Source: Gymnothorax reevesii (lineage: Eukaryota > Chordata > Actinopteri > Anguilliformes > Muraenidae). From it: 64,000 nt of DNA. Shown piece after piece: positions 54,088-64,000 of the stretch. The stretch is from NCBI GenBank assembly GCA_029721435.1, contig CM056580.1, positions 69,837,367 through 69,901,366 of the forward strand, read 5' to 3'. The translations under genes were made by a program, and so were the position numbers. Each line of letters opens with the position of its first letter. Within the stretch, counting starts at the first letter, position 1. The notes under the pieces were generated by a model. The model saw only the letters and a program-made list of their open reading frames with translations. It made no database searches and had not been told where the DNA came from.

Positions 54088-57000
54088 GTAGTCAGTCTTT
54101 ATTTTGCCGAAGTGGATATCGCTGTCACCCATGAAGTTGTATTTCACTGTTTAATTCTGAAGGAACAGTTACTGGAAGATATTTTTTTTTAAATTTTGTA
54201 GGGCTTCCCTATTAACTCAAGAGGTGTTTAGTCAATTGCAGTTTGAGGTATAGTGCTATGCTTAAGTGACAGGAAGTTGGTTAAGCAATGTTTAAAAAGA
54301 ATTGATTGACCAGTTATTATGGCTGGAGTGCAAGCCTGTGTTTATATCATTGGCTTGAGCTAAATAGTGAGGTAAATGGTCTATGGCTGCTCCTTGAATT
54401 GGATTCTGTTCACCCTTTCTCAGTTTACTCATATATCCCTTTGGGACATTACATTGTGGATGTTCTCCTCATCAGACAGAGGCAGACTGTTTAGGGAATG
54501 CATTCTCCAATCTCTGGAGCTCCCCTATGCACCTGTGCTGATTTGTTTCTTTTCTCCATGCCTAGATAGTGCAGACTATGCAGAACACAAATGGGCAGGG
54601 GAAAAATCTAGATATACCCGACCCCCCCCCGCCCCAGCTCACGTGAAATGGCAATCTGCCAGGCTCCATTCATCCCTGTGACTGGAATTTGCACATTACC
54701 TTCCCTTTGTATGACCCTGCCTTTCATACACAAACTCCCCTCCTTTCATTTTCAATTGCGCCCGCTTTTCTGACTCCTCGTGTATGCTGATTGGGCAGGA
54801 CCTCCCAGCTGCAGGTCACAAACATGTCACAGCCTTATGGTATTTTGGCCACTCTGGCATGCAATGGGTGTAGGCTTAAAGAGCAAATGAGTGAGTTCAG
54901 CATGAGCTGAGCTTTTCGTGTGTAGGTTGCAATTCTGCTCAGCAGCTCTTTTGTTACGCCACTTCCTCTGTCTAAAATATCAGTGCAGACTGTTATGCTT
55001 TATAGACCTTTGAGAGTCACTTTCGAATGGCATGATGGTGAAAGCTCTCACCTGAACAGTACTGTGCCTTAACTGTCATTTGGCTGTCAGTAACCAAATT
55101 CTGTTATCAGTAATACAAGCATGGCTTGACTTCTTTCACATATTTCAGTGACAGGAAATTGTAGCTATAGATATGTCGGCTGACTTTTCTGTATATTTAT
55201 CTCTGTCTGTGGCTAAGTGCATTGTGGTCAGACTTGTGGTTTACTGAGCCCTGTTTGGCAGTTGCTGAAAGTGCTGCTGCCCCAGACAGGTTTATGTTTC
55301 AGGCGGAGAAATCTCTTAGAAAGAAGTTGTTTCTTATCTCAGCTATTGACCCTATTATCAGTTTTTAGTATTTAACAAAACGCGTGTGCTTAGACTGTTT
55401 GTGGAAGGTAGCGTAGTTGGAGCAAAATGTCAAGAAAATGTACAAATGGCTGCTGGTTGGTTGCATGAAGCTCTAACATGAGTGGTGTTGAGTGGTTGGC
55501 GGCTCAGCCTCAGTTGAGCATCAGCCAATCAGAAAGGCTTAATGGCGCTTGAAAATGTGGTGTTATGACCTGACTGCAATGTTGTGGAGAGCCCATGTGG
55601 TTTTAATGAGATGTGTTGATGTGACCGGATACACGATCAAACTTTCTTGTAAAGTGAGTGACGGACTGTTGCACTGAAAAGTTGGTGCCAGTAGTGAAAC
55701 AGTTTTGAGCAAAATTTTGCGACAGGCTTAAGTTTATACACACAGAGCTCAGGATACACTGGGTCCATTCATCTGGAAGTGGTACTCGCCTACTACTTTT
55801 ATTGCCATTAAGATTATAATGCATTTATGTTCTGCATTACTGTGGTCGCAGGCATTTAGTAATCAGTGATAACTCTGAATTGAGCTTTGTAATTCTCAGA
55901 TCTCTCAGATGATCTTGAATTGCTATGAACTCATTTCATTATACTCTTTCTAAGCAAAATTCTTCAGTCAAAACTATTTTTTTTTCCCCCCCATGCTGAC
56001 TTATAACTTTGCCTTTATTCGTTATGCCCTCATCAATGCTAGAAGACAGTTTTGCTAAATAACTAATACTTGGGGTTGATGGGAAAATAGGTGAGGGAAG
56101 ACTCAAGCCCATCCTCACCACCACCTGCTCCAGCCTCTGTGTATCAGGCATAGACCATGCAGTTACCATTAGATTGAGTGTGCGCTTCAAAGTGGGGCTG
56201 GGCGAAGCCATATAATTGGTGGAGGTTTCCAGGAAAGGGCACATGGAAAATATCCAGGGGCATCAGTCTCATCAAACTTGAACTGTGTGTGTGGAAAGGA
56301 TTTTTGTGAACTTGATGGTCTATTAGATTGGCTGTTCCCTGAAGCTGTAATGAGCTACTGTGGGCTGGAATGCATGCCAACACTGCTTGTGCCACATTCA
56401 CCTAGAGCCACATCATCAGGCTGGCTGCATTTGATACTTCTCTGATGTCAGTATTCAGGAATCGTCTCGCTTCTCATTTATCAGTTCTTATTTCTCATCT
56501 GGGCTTTCTTCTGGTGTTGGAGGAATAAGAGGCCAATTTTGAAGTAGCCTCTGTCGAATTGGGTTAAGAAGCTCCATTTTAAAACTGGTGCTAGTGGCTG
56601 CACAACCAAATTATGCACAGGAATTTCCATTCTCTGAAAATTAAACTCCCCTTTGGAGTGAATTGATCAAAAGAGAATGTGGATTACGAACTGAACTGCT
56701 GAATGGAGCAAAGATGAAACTACTGACCTCCGGCTGTTTGCATGTTTGTGCGCAATTGTGCTGTGCTTATCTTGGCTAAATACTATGAGTAATTCCAACA
56801 GCTTGTCTTAGCAGGTTTCGCGCATGTTTTCAGAATTTTAGTTGAGCTTTGAAGTCTTTACAAGCTTTCTCAAAGAACATGTAAATAAGAAGCGACTAAT
56901 GCAGCAGATCCCCTGTGGTATATCCCGTTTTGGAATAATATCCTCTGTATTTGGCATTGTCATTTGCATCACTGTTGCAGTCTATTACTGGCATTTCATG

Positions 57001-58004
57001 CCAGGACCCAGATGCCCTCAGCTACAGCTTGCTGACAGCGCTGATGTGTTTAGCCATAAGAGTGTAACTGACCGTGGGAGAGCTTGGTCAAAATGAAGTA
57101 GAGGCCTTCTTTTGACTGATAACAGATTGCTGCAAGGTAGCCTGTGGTGGTGTCTATAAAGCAGCAACTGTAAATGGCTGCCTCTGGGGCCGGAGACATA
57201 CCAGGGACCACATCACTGAAGGGCCCAGGTTTGGCTCCTTGTGAGCGCCTGAACAGAATGAGCTGCTCAGAAACAGAAGGAGTAGCTGCGCAGTGTCCTT
57301 CAGTGGTATTTATGACGACCATATTTAGGCGCCTGCTCTGTACGGCACGTTTTTATGTGCATCACCTGCTTGATCTAGGAAGTTCTTTGAGATTTACTAT
57401 GCCATGGAAAACTGTCGGTTCAGTGGCTTTTTACCCAGCCACCAATTGACAATCTTCGACTTCAACCTTTATGAGGCTCAATACTAGGGTCTTGAAGTGC
57501 ATAATTACATGTGGTGCGTGGTTCCTTCTCCTGTTGGCCACATGACATTTATCTGCTTGTTTCCAACAGTCATCTTTGACCCTGGATCTCATAAATCTAG
57601 GGCCTGTTACTGTACTGCTCATGAGTAGGTCTGCTTTGACTGGACAGGTTCAGGGTTGCTTTGTTGCAAATGCAAGCTGGGGGCTCCGGAAGAGATGAGT
57701 GCCTAAGGACGTTTTCCGAGGTTGCATCACTTCCATTTCTGCTAATGCCCTCACATCTCTTGGACAGACTGTCAGAGGCAGCACCTGTTCAGTTACTTTA
57801 TGTTGGTGGTCACGTAAAGTCTAGTTTAGTCTACTGATTTCTAGAGATCAGTGGAACGGTAACCATCCATTTGGTTGAATTTAAGCATCTGACCTCCATT
57901 CTGTTTTTAGCTCACCGGCCGATTGCGCCATCCCAACAGCTCGTGGCCTATGTCCAGCATCGTTGTTTTTTGACTTTGCCATTTTCATCTCTTTGCAGTT
58001 TCTT

Positions 58005-58450
58005 CAAACATCTTCTTCTCCAAAACCCCTAGCCGGATTCACTTCAAATTTGGTATGGAACTTCCTTGGGACCATATCTCTAAAGTTTTTTTTTTCCGCA
58101 GTTTTGAAAAGTTTAATTATTAGATTTTTAACAGTTATTAATATTTCCCAATTTACTTATGATGGTGAAATCTTTGACAATCTTCTACACTGAAACCACT
58201 TGCCAGATTTCCTTAAAATTTGACATGGAGCTTCCTCGGGACCATGTCTCTGAACTTTCTGCAGTTTTGAAAATTTTTGATTATTAGATTTTTAACTAAC
58301 TGGTGGTCGATGGGCATCTGGCATTGTCTTCGTCTTCCATTAACAATTTCTTCAAGCATCTTCTCCAGAACTCCTGGCTGGATTTACTTCGAATTTGGTT
58401 AGATGCTCTCTTGAGTCGATGTCAACCAAGATTGTTCAGTTTCTAAAATT
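58005..58450. repeat. Diverged tandem repeat, units of about 170-190 bp
   Basis: Three related segments begin near 58,015, 58,185 and 58,355. Each has a c-agc/g-ccgga-tt-ac-tc-aa-ttgg-like phrase followed by tgggaccatgtctct and ttttgaaaa. The style is reminiscent of the repeat at 34,480-35,045, but direct homology is not shown. Confidence 0.55.
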
Positions 58451-60062
58451 TAGATTTTTCTTTCTTTTTTTTTTTGATGAATTATCTTATCTTTTCTGTT
58501 TTTAGACGGAACAATTATTTTAAAGTTGCATTGTTAATATTGAATTTACAGAAAGGTCAGTCTTGGGGTCAGAATGCATGAAATTGTATGTATCCAGCTT
58601 AATAGTGCATTTGGTTAGAATTATTTGGGATTGATAATGGGTGTAATGGGTTATCTATTGTTCATTTCGAAGTGACCTCCAGTAGTCTTGTAGATGCCCA
58701 TGTCTACATTCTTTGCTGGTGAGCTACAGGGCCCTTGGTCCTATTTGAAAATTTATTATTTTTTTTTAATATTCTTTTTTTTTTGTTCAACTCTTAACAT
58801 GTGGATTTGCAGGAAAACTCTCTGTATCAGATGAATGCTGGTAGTCTGAGCATCAGCGTGCAGTTGCTTCAGTGCTAAAAATGGTGGTGAAAGGCTGACG
58901 CCCATGCTCTTGATGACCCCTCCACCCAGTGCTTCTTTGGTACTGGGAGGGACAGGCCCAGCCCGGCTCCATTACACTGCTGTGCGAACCGCTCACCTGA
59001 CTGTCACACATGCCATCAAAACTGGATTGACCACTCCACTGCTCTCATACCTCTGTGTGTTTCGGCCGCTGCCTGGCAACATCGCCGCAACTCAATCACA
59101 CACAAACTACACTAAAAGATCAACTGTCAACACTTGACAATTTACCTATCCCATTAAGCTTGAATCGTTCATGTCAATTGTGTAATTTGCATTGCTTCAG
59201 GTTCAAAATCTACAAAGCCGTATGAACCTAAAATTTATTGTGGACCTGTGTGTTTCCCGTACATTTCAAATGCTCTGGATATTTTCGTTTAGCAAGTGTG
59301 CAGAAAATTTTTTTTATGGCATTCAAAGAAATCTGCTAATTTTAAAATGACTTTTTTTTTTTTTTTTTTTAGTTGAATATGATTTTTGGGTCATTGTGTG
59401 ACTTTATAGCTCTTTATCAAGGAACAGAAAACTTTGTAGCTGGAGCCAAACATTCTACATCAAAATCAACCTTTTATCAACCCTCTTTAGTGGTTAGGCT
59501 TTTTAACAGATACTCTGTCTTGTTATATCTTATCCTGAGGTAATGGCATGGATGTATTAACCATTCTCTCAAATGTGACTTTGAACGGTAACTAATACGA
59601 GGTCCTGGGGTCAAATGCGTGGGACGTTCGTTTAGTAATTATTGTGCTGTTCTGATTGACGTACTGAGGGCCTGGACTCGGGGCCAGTTGTTCACTGGTA
59701 TTAAGGAAGGCACATCACACCAGCACTGAACCGTTTCTCTTGGCTTGAGCATTTAAGGGCTGCAAATGATTCTGAGCCTTGTAATCTCACTAATTGCTCA
59801 AATCTGCTAATGACCGGGTGCATTTTGCAGAGTTTGTCTCAAGCACTTGAGTAATATGCAGACAGGGAAGCCACAGTTCCTGTCGCACTAGAGACTGGGG
59901 CCTTGCCTTGTCAGAGGTTAACCCTGTTCCTTATTAGCTGCGGGATCAAAGTCTAATCTGAATGAACTTTGTTGAGATGAAGTTTTATTTGAGTTTGATG
60001 ACGCTATGGAATTGAGTGAAAGCTGGCATTTATATCTAGAGGCATAAAAGAAGAGTTTATGA

Positions 60063-60088
60063 CCCCCCCCCCCACCCCCCCCCCCACC
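60063..60088. repeat. Poly-C tract
   Basis: C run interrupted by single A residues; on the - strand it makes a G-run that could form a quadruplex. Confidence 0.9.
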
Positions 60089-61785
60089 CATCCCTGCAGC
60101 ACAGCATGGAGTACAGTGAGGGTTTACTAAGCTAAAGACCAGTGACCCTGTCAAAGTAATATTGATTGTCCTCTTGGTCAGGCAATGAGGGGCCTATGTA
60201 ATCTTCTCTAATGGGTGCTCAAGTGCTCACTCATAATTATAAACTCTACAATCAGATGTACGACCCGTGGTCTGTAAACACAGCCATTGTTGTCATTTTC
60301 TAGCCCAGTGTTTCATTTCCTGACTTTTGATGGAGAGTCACTGCGCATTTCTGGAAGCTGCGCTGACACACTGCAGCAGTGTTATAATTTTGCTAAAATG
60401 GCCTAATCATATGTTTGGAATCCAAGACTCTCAGATCTGCTCTGAGGTTCTATTGCACAGTAGAAGGTTACTTGAACAGAGCTATTTCAGTTCTTAAGCC
60501 CTGTTGTCTCCTAAAGAAAAATCATAAGTGCAAAACTAGGATTTGAAATGATCACTGTGTTGTAGTGCATCGACCTGTCAGTTGTCTTACTATGCGTTAA
60601 ACATGTCTGATAAGATGTGGCTTGCTATCATGTGATGTACCAAGGTTCAAATATTGAACTGCTTACGTCGATATTGCCTACATTCCTCATCAGGTTAAGG
60701 GAGCAACGCCCAAGAACTGCTTATGAAAGCGTAAACGGTGTTCAGATGTTTTGGCAGTAGATTAGTTCTCAGTGGGTAGGTCTGCCTGTGGACCAGGGTG
60801 AAGCTGTCACGTGATGACGTGTATGAGCATGCATTGCAAAAAAAAAAGTTTCAGCAAGTCGAACCCTACAACCTTGCAACCAAGCCCTGTAACACCTGGA
60901 GTTGCAAAACCTGGCTCTCATGACATTCTCGACGTATCAACTGGGGAAAAACATCCTACTTCCAGCATTTCAGCAGAGTGTGTGATAAAGGTCTCTGCAA
61001 AGGCTTTATCTTGTTTTGTTTGGTTGTCATTTGGTCAAGGCTAAATCCTCAGGGTTTTCCAATTTACAGCTTTTCCATTTGCCTTAATTTGTTGTCATGT
61101 TGTGTTAATTAACTTTATGCTGAACTTTGTGGAATGAGGTTCAGGCATTTTTGGATGGCGAAAATTTGAAATATACTGTGGGTGTGCTACCTCATGCAGA
61201 GGGCTGCAATAATCTAACCTCTGATCCCTCCAGTGACCTACAGCATTAGGTGCTCCGTACAGTGTTGGATCCTGTGTTTTGATGTTGTAGGTAATCATGT
61301 CTGAGCTGTGGCCCCAGTTTGTACTACCAATATGTGGGCTGGGGATCGATGGTAAACAGTCCCAGGCTTTGCTGTATCCTCTTCATTCACAGATGTGTGT
61401 TCTTGGAAATGTACGGCACCATTATCAGAGGCTACTGCGGAGGAGGAAGAGAACATGATTAAACTGTGGAATCTCACCTCATAATAACCGATGTGAATGT
61501 CATGTTCTCTGTTACAGTAGTTACGTTTAATTTAGTCTCTGTTTTGTCTTGGAGGCATTTGGAACCAATAAAAGCTCAAATGCAAATTCCTTCCATTCCA
61601 TTTTGAAGCGGCCAGTTACAAAAGGCCCGACTGTCCAAAAGTTTAGAGCATCAGTCATGCAGCGAGGGACAAAAGCAGAGGGCTGAGCTGGTGGTGGTAA
61701 TTAGCCTTACTCACCTGAATTGAATTCTGTGGCACACATACGCGTACATTCTCTCACTCACTCTCACTCTCTCGGTTTATGACAG

Positions 61786-61923
61786 GTACACCAGTCTCCT
61801 TAAGCTGTGGGCACTGGCTGTGATCTCAGGATGGCATTTATGGTGAACCTGAATGGCCCGTCTCCCTGGGGTTTCAGAATATCTGGAGGGAGGGACTTCA
61901 AGAAGGCCCTAACAGTGTCCAAG
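61786..61923 (+). CDS. pdlim2: PDZ and LIM domain protein 2, first coding exon (partial gene)
   Basis: Acceptor tttatgacag, 5'UTR 61,786-61,830, ATG at 61,831 in a strong context (A at -3, G at +4), with an in-frame TAA at 61,801 that fixes the start. The 31 codons read MAFMVNLNGPSPWGFRISGG and then RDFKKALTVSK, ending in phase 0 at AAG|gtaagc. This is the start of a PDLIM-type PDZ domain; PWGFRISGG is the carboxylate-binding loop region. The text agrees best with PDLIM2 (PxPWGFRIxGGRDF), and sorbs3 upstream supports that over PDLIM1, 3 or 4. PDLIM2 family members bind alpha-actinin and actin filaments; mammalian PDLIM2 is also a ubiquitin ligase for STAT4 and NF-kB p65. Later exons lie outside the window. 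Confidence 0.85.
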
Positions 61924-62258
61924 GTAAGCTTAATCGACCTTAACCACTACCAGCTTTTTAAGTCAGGCTGTTTCCCCTTACAAACAAAGAATGCTAGCGC
62001 CCGCAGTGTAGCACTTTAATGAATGGGAAGAAATACAATGTAATATTAAGGGCGGCATAACATGTAATTTACCTGGCTTAAGAAAAGGCCTCGGTATCAT
62101 CTGTATCCTCAGACGCTGCATTTGTTTGTGTCTCTCAGTCGCTACCTGTTTCCCTGGCTACAGCTCTCAGTCTGGTGAGAGTGGGCATGTTCCTTGAGGA
62201 GGAAGTCACTGATTACATTCACCGGGGTCGGGGGTCTGTGCAGGGGAGCCATTGTGTG

Positions 62259-62283
62259 TGTTTTTTTTTTTTTTTTTTTTTTG
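62259..62283. repeat. Poly-T tract
   Basis: An almost pure T run in the pdlim2 intron. Confidence 0.9.
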
Positions 62284-62338
62284 ATGTGTGTTTTTCCAAC
62301 CTTCTGTCGTGGTGGAGAAACAAGACTGGAAGATAAGG

Positions 62339-62494
62339 GTGTGTGTCTGTGTCTGTGTCTGTGTCTGTGTCTGTGTCTGTGTCTGTGTCTGTGTCTGTGT
62401 CTGTGTCTGTGTCTGTGTCTGTGCCTGTGCCTGTGTGTCTGTGGGCGTGTGTCTGTGTCTGTCTGTGGGTGTGTGTCTGTGTCTGTGTCTGTGT
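62339..62494. repeat. (TGTGTC)n hexanucleotide repeat
   Basis: About 15 near-perfect TGTGTC units followed by variant units. It gives long open frames on both strands that are not genes. Confidence 0.95.
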
Positions 62495-64000
62495 GGGGGA
62501 GCCCTCTGTTAACACATTCAGGAATCATCACCTTCTGTGCAGATGCAGGCGCTCTGACATGTGACTCCTCAGGATGGCACTCGGCTGCCTCAGTAGGTGC
62601 TACAACCTGATAGGACGATTTAAATTTGGTACATTGTGTATTGATCTGCATGTCCGCTTTGAATCGTGCCATCAAAAGGGACTTATCAAATTGAAAAGCA
62701 GTAGACAACCTGGGGGTAGGTGCTGGAGGCCCACCATCCTTTATCTTTTCACTCTCACAAAAGCGCCCCTCATCCAACCCTGACAAAGTTCTGCTCATCA
62801 AGCCAGAGATCTTGCTGAGCTGCTAATTAACGGTCAGGTTTTCAAAATTTTGGTTGAAATGAAAAGCAGCAGGATGGTTGTCTCTGCAGTGGAGAGGTGT
62901 CCTGGCTGCCTCAGACCCTGCCCTTAGTTTAGAAAAGGACTGCTAACCTCTCTGGTAATGGCAGGGAGGGAGGTCCTGATTGAGGGTCATTGGGTTTTCC
63001 TTTGAGTGCATGTGGCAGCAGTGCTGCATTGACAAACACAAGCAGCGAAGACGCAGGAATCCAATGACATTTCCCCTTTGAAAGGGAGCCCTTATAATTG
63101 AGCACAGTGGTTAAAGCACATATTGAACTGTGGTGGCCCACTCCAGCGTTCCCTCTCTGCTTTGTGCTGGGGCGTGTAGTTCTAGCCCCTGTGCCCCCGG
63201 GCTTGTAGTGTGAAGTGGGTACAGCTGGCACTGAAAAGCTGGAGCCCTCCTGGCGAGTCAGTCTGAAAGGGGAACAGCCCCTGTTTTTGTGGAGCGCAGC
63301 CCCTGAAAAAAAAAAAAACAGCTTTTGTTTTTATGAAGTGAGGCTTTGCCTGATTGGAAAAGGCACGCTCCATTGTGGGTTGCTGCAGCAACGCTTAATT
63401 GCCTCTTGAATAGACCCGCGAACATGGCACCCCTGCCCTTTTTGCTTGTGGTGAAAGCAGGGTACCCCATATCCTGGTGTACTGGTTTGCTGCAGTTTTT
63501 GGGTGGGAGGATTTGGTCCTGTGCTCATTGTGAGCTCATTGGCTGGGTCTTTATGCTCCCAAGTTCTATGGTTAGACGCCTTGCTGGGCTCCTTTTTGCA
63601 ATAATTTTTTCACAGCTTATTGGATCTGAATCTTATGCATCTCTCAAAGAACACTGGACCATGGATGCCATAATGAGCTTTTGTCTGAATGTGTGTTTAT
63701 TTGGGGATCTGGTGCTGGCTGGCTTTATCAGTGTAGTGGGTGTGGTCCACATCCCTCCTTATAGAGTTGGCCTGAGGTGGAGGGTGGTCCCTGTTCACTT
63801 AGGCCCCTTCAGTACTACAGCACCGTGAATGTGGTGTTATGCATGTGTCTGTCCACTGAAATGATGTCTGAGACAGAAAATTGGTGTTGTCTTGTACCTA
63901 GCAATTGATTCTAATGTCACAGACACTGCTGTTGGTTGTCTTTATATTTTCATTGGCTGGATGGATCGAGAGATTGGTGGTTTGATACAGTATTTTGCCG

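Larger units (their letters stand above)
52607..61785 (+). other. pdlim2: Presumed first intron of pdlim2
   Basis: It contains a (GT)n tract, a diverged tandem repeat at 58,005-58,450 and homopolymer runs (T near 59,351-59,370, C near 60,063-60,088). No exon or transposon with clear ends was recognised. It is much poorer in transposons than 38-51 kb. Confidence 0.45.
61924..64000 (+). other. pdlim2: pdlim2 intron after the first coding exon
   Basis: It holds a T run and a TGTGTC repeat. I found no second PDZ exon before the window end; frames such as 63,346-63,828 have no motif. Confidence 0.5.

Noticed and set aside
62142..62801. 219-residue - frame and 138-residue + frame over the TGTGTC repeat
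   Set aside because: Low-complexity products of a hexanucleotide repeat inside the pdlim2 intron.
63346..63828. 160-residue + frame near the window end
   Set aside because: No recognisable domain and no splice sites that fit the PDZ frame; probably a chance frame in an intron.

Overview
The window is nuclear DNA of a ray-finned fish, most likely a teleost. It has vertebrate split genes with GT-AG introns, several Tc1-like DNA transposons of the kind abundant in fish, a 5S-rRNA-derived SINE, and long TG/CA microsatellites. I cannot name the species.

Two host genes can be supported, both on the + strand. The first is the vinexin gene sorbs3, from about 10.48 kb to 38.0 kb. Twenty coding exons join without any frame conflict into an 814-residue protein. 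It has an N-terminal sorbin-homology (SoHo) domain, a proline/serine-rich middle, two adjacent SH3 domains, a linker holding a 27-bp coding minisatellite, and a third SH3 domain at the C terminus. The second is the 5' part of a PDZ-LIM gene, best matched to pdlim2. It has a candidate promoter and non-coding first exon at about 52.2-52.6 kb and a first coding exon at 61,831-61,923 that holds the start of the PDZ domain; the rest lies beyond the window. SORBS3 and PDLIM2 are also neighbours in human (8p21.3), which supports both names. Both families encode adaptors of actin-rich adhesion or Z-line-type structures.

Layout: 1-1.8 kb, a Tc1-like element (cut by the window edge) abutting a 5S-type SINE. 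2.8-8.4 kb, decayed transposon DNA with relics of a THAP domain and a Myb/SANT-like domain. 10.5-36.4 kb, sorbs3; its introns hold a solo LTR with a 5-bp target duplication, a 24-copy 21-bp minisatellite, a tRNA-Lys-like SINE, and a degenerate 26-29 bp minisatellite that starts at a splice donor and has been split by two Tc1-like elements, one of which carries a TTAA-flanked element and a small MITE. 36.4-52.2 kb, 3'UTR and then mostly nested transposon remains: Tc1-like copies, a 1.6-kb solo LTR inside a non-coding Tc1-type element, a LINE 3' end on the - strand, and a TA-flanked element inside a Tc1 copy. 52.2-64 kb, pdlim2 promoter, long first intron and first coding exon.

The clearest unusual items are the minisatellite seeded at a sorbs3 splice donor, the possible internal start for a short (beta-like) vinexin, a short upstream frame overlapping the presumed sorbs3 start codon, a GC-AG intron, and the datable nests of transposons. 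I saw no evidence of a wholly new system.
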